DNA of 64,000 nucleotides. Source: Streptomyces sp. NBC_00670 (GTDB lineage: Bacteria; Actinomycetota; Actinomycetes; Streptomycetales; Streptomycetaceae). The DNA is taken from the NCBI RefSeq assembly GCF_036226765.1, contig NZ_CP109017.1, positions 1,999,501-2,063,500 on the forward strand, in the 5' to 3' direction. Below, one piece after another: positions 35,566 through 44,603 of this stretch (position 1 is the first letter of the stretch; the number at the start of each line of letters is the position of its first letter). The position numbers were made by a program, and so were the translations under genes. The notes under the pieces are model-generated. The model ran no database searches, had not been told where the DNA came from, and saw only the letters and a program-made list of their open reading frames with translations.

Positions 35566-35595
35566 TTGATCGATCATCGATCAGGGAGTTACAGT
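35566..35595 (+). promoter_or_regulatory. aceE promoter with palindromic operator
   Basis: The perfect palindrome TGATCGATCATCGATCA (35567-35583) overlaps a -35 TTGATC (35566-35571). A -10 TACAGT (35590-35595) follows at 18-base spacing. A protein bound to the palindrome would block or contact RNA polymerase. The adjacent GntR regulator is a candidate binder, but this is unproven. Confidence 0.55.
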
Positions 35596-35728
35596 CACCG
35601 TTGGGCCGCGCGGCGAAACCGCATGGTGTCACAGCACCGAAGCCCACCGCCCTGTCCTGCCAAAGACCAAGGGCACACCCGAACCCTTACCGATGAGGGA
35701 ACCCCCTTCGACTGAGGAAGGCGGCGAC

Positions 35729-38431
35729 ATGACCGACCCCAACGCCATCCAGCCGAGCGCGCTCGACCAGCTCCCGGACCGGGACCCGGAGGAGACCGCC
35801 GAATGGCAGGCCTCCCTGGACGCGGTCGCGGAGGCGGCCGGCCCGCACCGTGCGGCCTATCTGATGCGTCGCACCCTGGAGCGCGCCGAGGGAGCCGGCG
35901 TCTCGCTGCCGCAGCTCCTCGAGACGGACTACGTCAACACCATCCCCACCGCCGCCGAGCCCGCCGTGGAAGGCGACGAGGCGCTGGAGCAGCGCATCAC
36001 CGCGTGGAACCGCTGGAACGCGGCCGCGATGGTGACCCGCGGCAGCAAGTACGGCGTCGGTGGCCACATCGCCACCTTCGCCTCGGCCGCCTGGCTGTAC
36101 GAGACCGGCTTCAACCACTTCTTCCACGGCAAGGAGGGCGACGGCTCCGGCGACCAGCTGTACATCCAGGGCCACGCCTCCCCCGGCATCTACGCCCGCG
36201 CCTTCCTGGACGGGCGGCTCAGCGAGACGCAGCTGGACAACTTCCGCCGCGAGGCCGGCGGCAACGGTCTGCCCTCGTACCCGCACCCGCGCCGACTGCC
36301 CTGGCTGTGGGAGTTCCCCACCGTCTCCATGGGCCTCGGCCCGATCTCCGCGATCTATCAGGCGCGGTTCAACCGCTATCTGACCAGCCGCGGCATCAAG
36401 GACCTGAGCAACTCCCACGTCTGGGCGTTCCTCGGCGACGGCGAGATGGACGAGCCGGAGTCCACCACCGCGCTCACCCTCGCCTCCCGCGAGGGCCTGG
36501 ACAACCTGACCTTCGTCATCAACTGCAACCTGCAGCGGCTCGACGGTCCGGTGCGCGCCAACTTCAAGATCGTGCAGGAGCTGGAGTCCCTCTTCCGGGG
36601 CGCCGGCTGGAACGTGGTCAAGACCCTGTGGGGCACCGCCTGGGACGAGCTGTTCCGGCTGGACACCACGGGCGCGCTGGTCCGCCGGCTCCGCGAGGTA
36701 CCGGACGCGCAGGTGCAGACGTACCAGACGCGCGACGCCGCCTACATCCGCGAGGACTTCTTCGGCAAGGACCCGGCGCTCGTCGAGATGGCGAAGCTGC
36801 TGAGCGACGACAAGATCATCGAGTGCTTCCAGTTCTCGCGCGGCGGCCACGAGGCCCGCAAGGTCTACGCCGCCTACCGGGCGGCCCTCGCGCACAAGGG
36901 CGCGCCGACGGTGATCCTCGCCCAGACCGTCAAGGGCCACACCCTCGGTGACGGCTTCGCGTCGAAGAACGCCAACCACCAGATGAAGAAGCTGACGGTC
37001 GAGCAGTTCAAGGACATGCGCGACCGTCTGGACCTGCCGATCTCGGACGCGCAGTTCGTCGACGGCGTGGTCCCCTACGGCCACCCCGGCGCCGACGCCC
37101 CCGAGGTCCGCTACCTCCAGGAGCGCCGCGCGGCCCTCGGTGGCCCGGCCCCCTCCCGCCGGGTGCACCCGGTCGGGCCGCTGCCGATGCCCGCCGACAA
37201 GGCGTTCACCGCCTTCGACAAGGGCTCCGGCTCACAGTCCGTCGCCACGACGATGGCCTTCGTCCGCCTGGTCAAGGACCTCGTCCGCGACAAGGAGACC
37301 GGCAGGCGCTGGGTGCCGATCGTCCCCGACGAGGCGCGCACCTTCGGCATGGAGTCGCTCTTCCCGTCCCTGGGCATCTACTCGCCCAAGGGCCAGACGT
37401 ACGAGCCGGTCGACCGCGACCAGCTCATGTACTACAAGGAAGCGAAGAACGGCCAGATCTTCAACGAGGGGATCACCGAGGCCGGCGCCATGGCCGAGTT
37501 CATCGCCGCCTCGACGTCGTACGCGACGCACGGCGAGACGATGATCCCGTTCTACATCTACTACTCGATGTTCGGCTGGCAGCGCACCGGCGACCAGATG
37601 TGGCAGCTCGGCGACCAGCTCGGCCGCGGCTTCCTCGTCGGCGCCACGGCCGGCCGGACGACGCTGACGGGCGAGGGCCTGCAGCACGCCGACGGCCACT
37701 CGCCGGCGATCGCCGCGACCAACCCGGCGGCACTGACGTACGACCCGGCGTTCGCCTACGAGCTCGGCGTCATCGTCAAGGACGGTATGCGCCGGATGTT
37801 CGGCGAGGCGGCGCCGGGTGAGGACCCGAACGTCTTCTACTACCTCACCGTCTACAACGAGCCGCTGCCGCAGCCCGCGAAGCCGGCGACGCCCGGCATC
37901 GACGAGGGCATCGTCAAGGGCCTGTACCGCTTCAACACGGCGGAGTCGGCCGGGCTGACCACGGTGGCGAACGCCCCGCGCATCCAGCTGCTCGGCTCGG
38001 GCACGGCGATCCACTGGACGCTGAAGGCGCAGCGGCTGCTCGCCGAGGAGTGGGGTGTCGCGGCGGACGTGTGGTCCGCGACGTCCTGGACCGAGCTGCG
38101 GCGCGACGCGATGGAGGCGGACGCGGCGCTGCTGCGGGGCGAGGAGCGGGTGCCGTTCGTGCGGCGGGCGCTGCACGGGGCGCAGGGTCCCGTGCTGGCC
38201 GTCTCCGACTACATGCGGCAGGTTCCCGACCAGATCGCTCAGTGGGTCGAGCAGGACTGGGCGTCGCTGGGCGCGGACGGGTTCGGCCTCTCCGACACGC
38301 GTGAGGCCGCGCGCCGCCACTTCGGCGTCGACGCGGAGTCGATCGTCGTCGCGGCGCTGGCGCACCTCGCCCGCCGGGGCGAGGTCAAGGCCACGGCGGT
38401 GAAGGAAGCGCGGGAGCGGTACGGGTTGTAA
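35729..38431 (+). CDS. aceE: Pyruvate dehydrogenase E1, homodimeric type
   Basis: AceE decarboxylates pyruvate with thiamine diphosphate and loads acetyl groups on E2 lipoyl arms. The 900-residue length and the TPP/Mg motif GDGEMDEPESTTALTLASREGLDNLTFVINCN are those of the single-chain E. coli/actinobacterial class. Other markers are WEFPTVSMGLGPISAIYQARFNRYL and EGLQHADGHS. The ATG at 35729 is preceded by GAGGAAGG at 35713-35720; ATG 35693 is a less likely upstream start. Partners lpdA and sucB lie 1-4 kb upstream on the same strand but end at a terminator, so aceE has its own promoter. Confidence 0.95.
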   Translation: MTDPNAIQPSALDQLPDRDPEETAEWQASLDAVAEAAGPHRAAYLMRRTLERAEGAGVSLPQLLETDYVNTIPTAAEPAVEGDEALEQRITAWNRWNAAAMVTRGSKYGVGGHIATFASAAWLYETGFNHFFHGKEGDGSGDQLYIQGHASPGIYARAFLDGRLSETQLDNFRREAGGNGLPSYPHPRRLPWLWEFPTVSMGLGPISAIYQARFNRYLTSRGIKDLSNSHVWAFLGDGEMDEPESTTALTLASREGLDNLTFVINCNLQRLDGPVRANFKIVQELESLFRGAGWNVVKTLWGTAWDELFRLDTTGALVRRLREVPDAQVQTYQTRDAAYIREDFFGKDPALVEMAKLLSDDKIIECFQFSRGGHEARKVYAAYRAALAHKGAPTVILAQTVKGHTLGDGFASKNANHQMKKLTVEQFKDMRDRLDLPISDAQFVDGVVPYGHPGADAPEVRYLQERRAALGGPAPSRRVHPVGPLPMPADKAFTAFDKGSGSQSVATTMAFVRLVKDLVRDKETGRRWVPIVPDEARTFGMESLFPSLGIYSPKGQTYEPVDRDQLMYYKEAKNGQIFNEGITEAGAMAEFIAASTSYATHGETMIPFYIYYSMFGWQRTGDQMWQLGDQLGRGFLVGATAGRTTLTGEGLQHADGHSPAIAATNPAALTYDPAFAYELGVIVKDGMRRMFGEAAPGEDPNVFYYLTVYNEPLPQPAKPATPGIDEGIVKGLYRFNTAESAGLTTVANAPRIQLLGSGTAIHWTLKAQRLLAEEWGVAADVWSATSWTELRRDAMEADAALLRGEERVPFVRRALHGAQGPVLAVSDYMRQVPDQIAQWVEQDWASLGADGFGLSDTREAARRHFGVDAESIVVAALAHLARRGEVKATAVKEARERYGL

Positions 38432-38467
38432 TTCGGCGGAGGGTGGGGGCGGCCGGGGGCGGTTTCC

Positions 38468-38631
38468 TTCGCCCCCGGCGCCCCTACCCGTCCCGTCCTC
38501 AAGGGGCTCCGCCCCTTTGACCCCGTGCGCAGTTCCCCGCGCCCCTGATCAGGGGCGCGGGGAACTGCGCATCTTTTGGGGGTCCGGGGGCTTGCCCCCG
38601 GGGACGGGAAGGGTAGGGGCGGCGGGGGCGA
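38468..38631. repeat. Dispersed inverted repeat copy 7 (type II, inverted orientation)
   Basis: The core arms 38527-38546 and 38551-38570 (loop GATC) are perfect. Here AAGGGGCTCCGCCCCTT comes first and GGGGGCTTGCCCCC last, so the copy is inverted relative to copies 2 and 4. It lies between aceE and the next gene on the same strand. Confidence 0.88.
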
Positions 38632-38674
38632 GGAAAAGGCAGCCCCCCAGCCCCACCCGCGCCAAAATGAACCC

Positions 38675-39670
38675 ATGCGTGCCGCCAGGCTCATCAGAAT
38701 GGTGCTGCTCCTGCAGGGGCGCCCCACCATGACCGCCGCCGAGCTCGCCCGCGAGCTGGAGGTCTCCGAGCGCACCGTCGCCCGCGACGCCCAGGCCCTG
38801 TCCGAGGCCGGCATCCCCGTCTACGCCGACCGCGGCCGCACCGGCGGCTACCACCTCCTCCACGGCTACCGCACCCGCCTCACCGGCCTCGCCCGCACCG
38901 AGGCCGAGGCCCTCTTCCTCTCCGGCCTCCCCGGCCCCCTCCGCGACATGGGCCTCGCCGACGCCGCCTCCGCCGCCCGCCTGAAGGTCTCCGCCGCCCT
39001 CCTCCCTTCCCTCCGGGACACCCCCCGCACGGCCGCCCAGCGCTTCCACCTCGACGCCCCCGCCTGGTTCAGGGACCCCCGCACCCCCGACCTGCTCCCG
39101 GCGATCGCGGAGGCCGTCTGGGACGACCGCCGCATCACCGCCCGCTACCGCCGCCGCCCGGAGGACGACGAGGTCGAACGGGAGCTGGAACCGTACGGCC
39201 TCGTCCTGAAGGCGGGCGCCTGGTATCTGTGCGCCCGCGTCACCGCCCCGGACGGCGGACCGTTCCGCGTGTACCGGCTCGACCGCTTCACGGCGGTCAC
39301 CCCGACGGCGCCCGACGAGGACCGCTTCACCCGCGACGAGAGCTTCGACCTGCCCGCCTTCTGGGCGGAGCACGCCGCGGAGTTCGCGCGCTCGATCCTC
39401 CGCACGCAGGTCGTCGTACGCCTCTCCCCCGAGGGCGCCCGCCTGCTCCCCGATGTCGTCGACCCCGCCTCAGCCCGCCACGCGCTGGCGGAGGCGACCG
39501 GCCGGGACGGCCCGGACGGCCACGTCACCCTGACCCTGCCGGTGGAGTCGGAGGAGGTCGCCCACGCCCAGCTCACCGCGCTGGGCCCGGAGGCGGAGGT
39601 ACTGGCCCCCGCCTCCCTGCGCCGCCGCCTCGCCGCCGACGCCCGCCGCCTCGCGGCCCTCTACGCCTGA
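38675..39670 (+). CDS. WYL-domain transcriptional regulator
   Basis: The 331-residue protein has an N-terminal winged helix (about 1-60, LLQGRPTMTAAELARELEVSERTVARDAQALSEAGIPVYADRGRTGGY) and a WYL domain (about 140-235) that literally contains WYLCARV, followed by a WCX C-terminal extension. WYL proteins sense small ligands or nucleic acid and include PafBC-type activators. CAAAAT lies six bases before the ATG (leaderless type). No target gene is evident from context. Confidence 0.9.
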   Translation: MRAARLIRMVLLLQGRPTMTAAELARELEVSERTVARDAQALSEAGIPVYADRGRTGGYHLLHGYRTRLTGLARTEAEALFLSGLPGPLRDMGLADAASAARLKVSAALLPSLRDTPRTAAQRFHLDAPAWFRDPRTPDLLPAIAEAVWDDRRITARYRRRPEDDEVERELEPYGLVLKAGAWYLCARVTAPDGGPFRVYRLDRFTAVTPTAPDEDRFTRDESFDLPAFWAEHAAEFARSILRTQVVVRLSPEGARLLPDVVDPASARHALAEATGRDGPDGHVTLTLPVESEEVAHAQLTALGPEAEVLAPASLRRRLAADARRLAALYA

Positions 39671-39738
39671 CGACAGCCGGGAAGCGACCGCGCGACCGAC
39701 GTGCGTACCGCCCGCCCAGGGCAGATGCTGGGGGCGTG

Positions 39739-40257
39739 ATGGACGAGACGGAGTTCTGGGAGCTGGTGGACACCACCCGCGAGGCCGCCGGGGGTGACCC
39801 GGAGGAGCACGCCGACCTGCTGGTGGAGCGGCTCCTCCGGCTGGACCCGGAGGCGGTGCTGGACTTCGCCCGCCACTTCGAGGCCCGTTACAACCGGGCC
39901 TACCGCTGGGACCTGTGGGGCGCCGCCTGGCTGCTGCTCGGCGGGGCGAGCGACGACGCCTTCGACTACTTCCGCTGCTGGCTGATCGGCCAGGGCCGCG
40001 AGGTCTTCGAGGGCGCCCTGCACGACCCGGACTCCCTCGCCGAACTCCTGGACGACTTCGACGAACGCGTCGACGGCGACGGCGAGGAGCTCGGCTACGC
40101 GGCCGACGAGGCGTACGAGCAGCTCACCGGCGTCGTCGCCCCGGACCTCGGGCTGCCGCCCGCGCCCGACGAACCCGAGGGCACACCGCAGGACTTCGAG
40201 GACGAGGCCGCCCTGGCCCGCCGCTACCCCTCCCTGTGGACCCGCTTCGGCGACTGA
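39739..40257 (+). CDS. DUF4240 protein
   Basis: The 172-residue acidic protein starts MDETEFWELVDTTREAAGGDPEEHADLL and contains WDLWGAAWLLLGGASDDAFDYFRCWLIGQGREVFE, the DUF4240 signature. The family is cytosolic and of unknown function; members often lie near toxin or polymorphic systems, but no such genes are seen here. ATG 39739 or GTG 39736 may be the start; CAGATG lies eight bases before the GTG. Confidence 0.82.
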   Translation: MDETEFWELVDTTREAAGGDPEEHADLLVERLLRLDPEAVLDFARHFEARYNRAYRWDLWGAAWLLLGGASDDAFDYFRCWLIGQGREVFEGALHDPDSLAELLDDFDERVDGDGEELGYAADEAYEQLTGVVAPDLGLPPAPDEPEGTPQDFEDEAALARRYPSLWTRFGD

Positions 40258-40281
40258 CCCGGGCCCGGGCGCGCCTGCGGC

Positions 40282-41355
40282 TCAGCCGCGGCCCTGCAAC
40301 TGTGCCGCCCGCTCCCTTATCCACGCCAGCCGGGCCGAGAGCGCGGCGCCGGGGCAGCTCGTCTGGTAACCCGCGTCGTGCCCGGCCACCGCCGGGAGCA
40401 CCGCGGTCGCCCCGGCGGCGTACCGGCTGCCGCCGTTGCTGGAGACGAGGGCGACCCGGGAGCGCGGGTCGACGTCGGAGAGGCCGAGCTTCCAGGCGGC
40501 GAGCGCGGCGATGGCCTCGGTCATCTCCTGCGGCACGGGGGTGCCCGCGGTGAACGTGCCGATCGCGGCGATGCCGGCGGTGCGGTGGTTGAAGCCCTGG
40601 GTGTGGGCGCCGGTGACGGGGCGGTCGACGCCGCCGGCCCGGCCCTCGTAGATGGTGCCGCAGCGGTCGACGAGGAAGTTGTAGCCGATGTCGTCCCACT
40701 GCCGGGCGGCGGTCTGGCCCTGGTAGAGGGCGCGGATGATGCGGGGCGCGTCGGCGCAGTCGTAGCCGTTGGGCGAGTCGGTGTGGTGGACGAAGATCGC
40801 GACGACCCGGTCGTCGTAGCGCGGGGGCGGCTGTGCGGGCAGGCCCTCGCCGGCCCAGCGCGAGCGCGGCACGATGGCCGGGCGGACGGCGGGGTGCGCG
40901 GGGGCGGTGGCCGGATGCCGGGTGGGGACGGGGTGCGCGGACCGGGCGCCGGTGGGGGCGGCGCCGACCGCGCAGAACGCCAGGACGAGCGCGACGGCGG
41001 CACCGGGCAGACAGCCGAGCAGCAGCACCAGGGCACGCCGGGTACGGCGGTGCCCGGACCGCCGGCGCCGCACGGCGGGCCGGCGGTACGTCCGGCGGTA
41101 CGCCTCGTGGGACGAACGCCACTGCCCGTACCCGCCGCCGTCCCCGGCGTCGTGGGAACGGCCGTGCCCGGCGTCGTACCCGCCGTCGCCGTGTCCGGCG
41201 TCGTGAACCCCGGTGCCGAACCCGTCGCCGTGTCCGGCGTCGTGAACACCGCTGCCGAATGCGCCACCGAACCCGTCGTCGTGTCCGGCGCGATGTCTGT
41301 GCCTGCCGCGCGTTCTCGCCCGCAGGCGCCCGCGCGTTCCTCGGACCACACGCAT
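40282..41355 (-). CDS. Peptidoglycan recognition / N-acetylmuramoyl-L-alanine amidase, membrane-anchored
   Basis: The 357-residue protein has an N-terminal cytoplasmic segment of 13-residue repeats rich in Gly, Asp and His (units like GFGSGVHDAGHGD), a basic stretch, one membrane helix (about 108-130) and an outer Amidase_2/PGRP domain (from about 155). VHHTDSPNGYDC, IGYNFLVDRCGTIYEGRAGG, HTQGFNHRTAGIAAIGTF and SCPG carry the zinc ligands and active site, so cleavage of peptidoglycan stems is expected. The ATG 41355 follows a GAGGGTGGGG stretch. A disulfide-type Cys pair (YDC ... DRC) is seen. Confidence 0.88.
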   Translation of the reverse strand: MRVVRGTRGRLRARTRGRHRHRAGHDDGFGGAFGSGVHDAGHGDGFGTGVHDAGHGDGGYDAGHGRSHDAGDGGGYGQWRSSHEAYRRTYRRPAVRRRRSGHRRTRRALVLLLGCLPGAAVALVLAFCAVGAAPTGARSAHPVPTRHPATAPAHPAVRPAIVPRSRWAGEGLPAQPPPRYDDRVVAIFVHHTDSPNGYDCADAPRIIRALYQGQTAARQWDDIGYNFLVDRCGTIYEGRAGGVDRPVTGAHTQGFNHRTAGIAAIGTFTAGTPVPQEMTEAIAALAAWKLGLSDVDPRSRVALVSSNGGSRYAAGATAVLPAVAGHDAGYQTSCPGAALSARLAWIRERAAQLQGRG

Positions 41356-41530
41356 GGTCCCCACCCTCACCCGCCTCCGCCGACCCCGCGACGCGTGCGC
41401 TGCCAGATGTGTGCCGCGCCACCCGGTGGAACCATCGTCGTGTCCGGGAGCGTTTTCGAAGGGTGCGGGCACCGGTGCCGTACGGATGGCTCCGGGCCTG
41501 ATCAACGGGCGTGGCGGGCACGTACTCAGG

Positions 41531-41569
41531 GGTGCGCCCGGTGCGTACCGAGAGGTGCGCCCGGTGCGT
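41531..41569. repeat. Two 16-base direct repeats
   Basis: GGTGCGCCCGGTGCGT occurs at 41531-41546 and 41554-41569, 23 bases apart, between the amidase and marP starts. A regulatory role is possible but nothing else supports it. Confidence 0.5.
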
Positions 41570-41603
41570 GCCAAGGGGGGCGGCCCGAGAGAAAGGCGGC
41601 CAT

Positions 41604-42788
41604 GTGGACCTGCTCGACGTAGTGCTGTTGCTGGTGATCCTGGCCTACGCGGCGTCCGGTTACCGGCGCGGGCTGGTCGCCGGCTGTGTGTCGCTGGCCG
41701 GCTTCGTGGCCGGTGCCGTGATCGGCGTGTGGGTGCTGCCGTGGGTCATGGAGCTGGTCACCCGGGGCACCCCCATGGCCACCCTGACGGCGGTGCTGAC
41801 GCTGCTGGTGCCGGCCGCCGTGGGGCACGAGCTGGCGGGCCGGCTGGCCCTGCGGCTGCGCGGCGAGCTGGACCAGGGGGCGCTGCGGGTGGCGGACGGG
41901 GTCGGCGGGGCGGCGGCCAACACCGTGGCCGTCCTGCTGGTGGCGTGGGTGGCGGCGAGCGTCGTCGGCGCCTCGTCGTCCACGGTGGTCTCCTCCTCGA
42001 TCCGCAACTCGGCGCTGCTGGGCGCGGTGCAGGACGTCATGCCGGAGACGACCCCGTCGTGGTTCTCGCGGGCCACGACGGCGCTCACGGAGGCGGGCTT
42101 CCCGCAGGTGTTCAACCCGTTCGAGAACGAGCCGACGGCGGGCGTGGCCGAGCCCTCCGGCGACAACGTCACGGCGCGCGCCACGAAGGCGGCCACGTCG
42201 AGCACCGTGAAGGTCGAGGGCGTCGCGGGCGACCAGGGCCGTGAGGGCAGCGGCTTCGTCTACGCGCCCCGGCACGTGATGACCAACGCCCACGTGGTGG
42301 CGGGCATCGACGACCCCTCGGTCCGCGTGGGCGGGGTCGGCACGGTGTACGCGGCCCGGGTGGTGCTGTTCGACCCGGACAGGGACGTGGCGGTGCTGTA
42401 CGTGCCGGAGCTGACCGCCCCCGCGCTCCGCTTCGACGACACGGCGGGGCGCGGGGACCCGGCGGTGGTGGCCGGCTATCCGCAGGACGGCGGGCTGAAC
42501 CTGCGGGCGGCCACGGTCGCGAGCACGATCGAGGCGACGGGCCGGAACATCTACAACACCGGCACCGTCACCCGGCAGATCTACTCCGTCCGCTCCACGG
42601 TGCTGCCCGGCAACTCCGGCGGCCCGCTGCTGAGCACCGACGGCCGGGTGTACGGGGTGGTGTTCGCGCGCTCCACCTCGGACGCGGAGACGGGGTACGT
42701 GCTCACCGCGAAGGAGGTCGCGGACGACGCCCGCGACGCGAGGAACCGCACGACGGCGGTGGACACCGGCGACCTGACGGAGTCGTGA
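41604..42788 (+). CDS. marP: MarP-like membrane serine protease (CvpA plus trypsin domains)
   Basis: This 394-residue protein resembles MarP, the periplasmic acid-resistance protease of Mycobacterium tuberculosis. Four membrane helices of the CvpA/colicin V type (about 1-135) are followed by a linker and a chymotrypsin-fold domain with His230 (TNAHVV), Asp261 (DRDVAVL) and Ser338 (LPGNSGGPL). GTG start preceded by GAAAGG. MarP in mycobacteria activates a peptidoglycan hydrolase, and the divergent neighbour here is a peptidoglycan amidase; a functional link is suggested, not shown. Confidence 0.9.
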   Translation: MDLLDVVLLLVILAYAASGYRRGLVAGCVSLAGFVAGAVIGVWVLPWVMELVTRGTPMATLTAVLTLLVPAAVGHELAGRLALRLRGELDQGALRVADGVGGAAANTVAVLLVAWVAASVVGASSSTVVSSSIRNSALLGAVQDVMPETTPSWFSRATTALTEAGFPQVFNPFENEPTAGVAEPSGDNVTARATKAATSSTVKVEGVAGDQGREGSGFVYAPRHVMTNAHVVAGIDDPSVRVGGVGTVYAARVVLFDPDRDVAVLYVPELTAPALRFDDTAGRGDPAVVAGYPQDGGLNLRAATVASTIEATGRNIYNTGTVTRQIYSVRSTVLPGNSGGPLLSTDGRVYGVVFARSTSDAETGYVLTAKEVADDARDARNRTTAVDTGDLTES

Positions 42789-42804
42789 CCGCCCGGCGCG
42801 GCGG

Positions 42805-43329
42805 CTACAGCTTCCGGCCCATGAGGACGTCGTCCACGTACTTTCCGTCGAGCAGGAACTCCCCCGGGAGCACCCCCTCGACGACGAACCCCTCCGACTC
42901 GTAGAGCCGCCGGGCGGGGGTGTTGTGCCCGAGAACGCGCAGGGTGAGGCGGCGGGCGCCCTGCCGCCGGGCCTCCTCCGCCGCGGCCCGCAGCAGCGCC
43001 CGGCCGACACCGGTCCCGCGCGCCTCCTCCGCGACGACGAACCCGAGGATCTGCCGCACATGCGCGTTGGCGGCGAGCGAGGTCGGGAAGCCGATGCGGA
43101 GGTAGCCGATTATGTGTCCGTCCATGCGTCCGTCCGTGTGTTCGCCGGACTCGGCCACGAGGTGGTCCCGGGGCCCGAACCGCTCGGTGTAGAACGGCTC
43201 GTACGGCGGCTGCGGCCGGGGCTGGACGGCGTGCAGCGTGGACCAGGTGGCGCGGTCGAGCCGCCCGAGCGCGTCCTCGTCGGCGGGGGTGGCCCGGCGT
43301 ATGCGCGGCGGCGGGTGCGGAACTGACAT
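42805..43329 (-). CDS. GNAT-family N-acetyltransferase
   Basis: The 174-residue protein has the acetyl-CoA binding motif ILGFVVAEEARGTGVGRALLRAAAEEARRQGARRLTLRVLGHN and a C-terminal ARRLYESEGFVVEG, as in RimI-like acetyltransferases. The substrate is not predictable. The start at 43329 (ATG) has TACAGT seven bases upstream on its strand, fitting a leaderless transcript. It converges with marP, leaving a 16-base gap. Confidence 0.9.
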   Translation of the reverse strand: MSVPHPPPRIRRATPADEDALGRLDRATWSTLHAVQPRPQPPYEPFYTERFGPRDHLVAESGEHTDGRMDGHIIGYLRIGFPTSLAANAHVRQILGFVVAEEARGTGVGRALLRAAAEEARRQGARRLTLRVLGHNTPARRLYESEGFVVEGVLPGEFLLDGKYVDDVLMGRKL

Positions 43330-43452
43330 GTGGATCACTGTACGGCCGGGGTGTGACAACGGGTCGCGCGCGTGGTTCCCGGCCGGGGCCCCGCGGCCGG
43401 CCGCCGGTCCCCGCGCGCGCACGGTTCCGGGACGGCGGGGCAGGATGGACGC

Positions 43453-44409
43453 ATGACAGCCGACGCGTCCCCTCCCCCGCCGTCCGCCGACTCCGCGCTC
43501 CCCGCCGGTTCCCGCGTCGCGCTCGCCGGTGCCTCCGGGCTGATCGGTTCGGCGCTGGCCCGCTCGCTGGAGAGGGACGGCCACACGGTCCTGCGGCTGG
43601 TGCGGCGCGCGCCGCGCGGTCCGGGCGAGGTCCGCTGGGACCCCGAGGAGCAGCGGATCGACGCGGCCGGCCTCGTCGGCTGCGCGGCGGTGGTGAACCT
43701 CGCGGGGGCCGGGGTCGCCTCACGGCGCTGGACGGAGGGGTACAAGCGGCGGATCCGCGACAGCAGGGTGCTGGGCACGGCCACGCTCGCCGAGGCGATG
43801 GCCGCGCTGGAGGAACCGCCGCGCGTGTTCGTCAACGGCAGCGCGATGGGCTTCTACGGCGCGACGGGCGACCGCGCGGTGGACGAGTCGGCGCCGCCCG
43901 GGGACGGCTTCCTGCCGTCGGTGTGCGTGGAGTGGGAGGAGGCGACGGCCCCGGCGCAGGAGGCCGGCATCCGTACGGTGCTGGCGCGCACCGGCCTGGT
44001 GGTGGCGCGCGGCGGCGGGGCGTGGGCGCGGCTGTTCCCGCTGTTCCGGGCGGGGCTCGGCGGCCGGATGGGGAACGGGCGGCAGTACTGGAGCTACATC
44101 TCCCTGCACGACGAGGTGGCCGCGCTGCGGCACGCCCTGGACACCGGGTCGCTGTCCGGTCCGGTCAACCTGACCGCGCCGACGCCGCTGACCAACGCGG
44201 AGATCACCCGGGCGATGGGGCGCGTGCTGCACCGGCCGACGCTGGTGCCGACGCCCGAGGCGCTGCTGCGGCTGGCGCTCGGCGACATGGCGGGCGACAT
44301 CCTGACCAGTCAGCGGGTGCTGCCGACGCGGTTGCTGGAGTCGGGCTTCCGCTTCGCGTTCCCGGGGATCGAGGACGCGCTGCGGGCGGCGCTGCGCCGC
44401 ACGGACTGA
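43453..44409 (+). CDS. TIGR01777-type NAD(P)-dependent epimerase/oxidoreductase
   Basis: The 318-residue protein has the SDR nucleotide-binding motif ALAGASGLIGSALARSL, AVVNLAGAGVASRRWTEGYKRRI and NGSAMGFYGATGD, then a DUF1731 C-terminal domain (about 270-315), which together define the TIGR01777 family (SulA/YfcH-like). The substrate is unknown. CAGGAT lies six bases before the ATG (leaderless type). It diverges from the acetyltransferase gene. Confidence 0.87.
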   Translation: MTADASPPPPSADSALPAGSRVALAGASGLIGSALARSLERDGHTVLRLVRRAPRGPGEVRWDPEEQRIDAAGLVGCAAVVNLAGAGVASRRWTEGYKRRIRDSRVLGTATLAEAMAALEEPPRVFVNGSAMGFYGATGDRAVDESAPPGDGFLPSVCVEWEEATAPAQEAGIRTVLARTGLVVARGGGAWARLFPLFRAGLGGRMGNGRQYWSYISLHDEVAALRHALDTGSLSGPVNLTAPTPLTNAEITRAMGRVLHRPTLVPTPEALLRLALGDMAGDILTSQRVLPTRLLESGFRFAFPGIEDALRAALRRTD

Positions 44410-44603
44410 CCCGGGGCGGGAAGGGGGGCGCAGTGAGGGGGGCGCCCGGCTCCCCCGGAGAGCGCCCCCGTGCACCCTCACGAGGCCCCCGTGCCCCCTG
44501 CCGTGCTTCCCGCCGCCGCCTACCCTCGTGCCGAACTCGCGTATTCCTTGAGCCTGTTGGGGGCATCACGTCCCCAGCAGCCGCGCGACCTCGAGGAGGG
44601 CAC

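Larger units (their letters stand above)
35250..35728. other. GntR / aceE intergenic region
   Basis: This 479-base gap holds repeat copy 6 (35286-35428) and, after an AT-richer patch, the aceE promoter with palindromic operator (35566-35595). The remaining leader of about 130 bases shows no convincing coding sequence. Confidence 0.6.
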
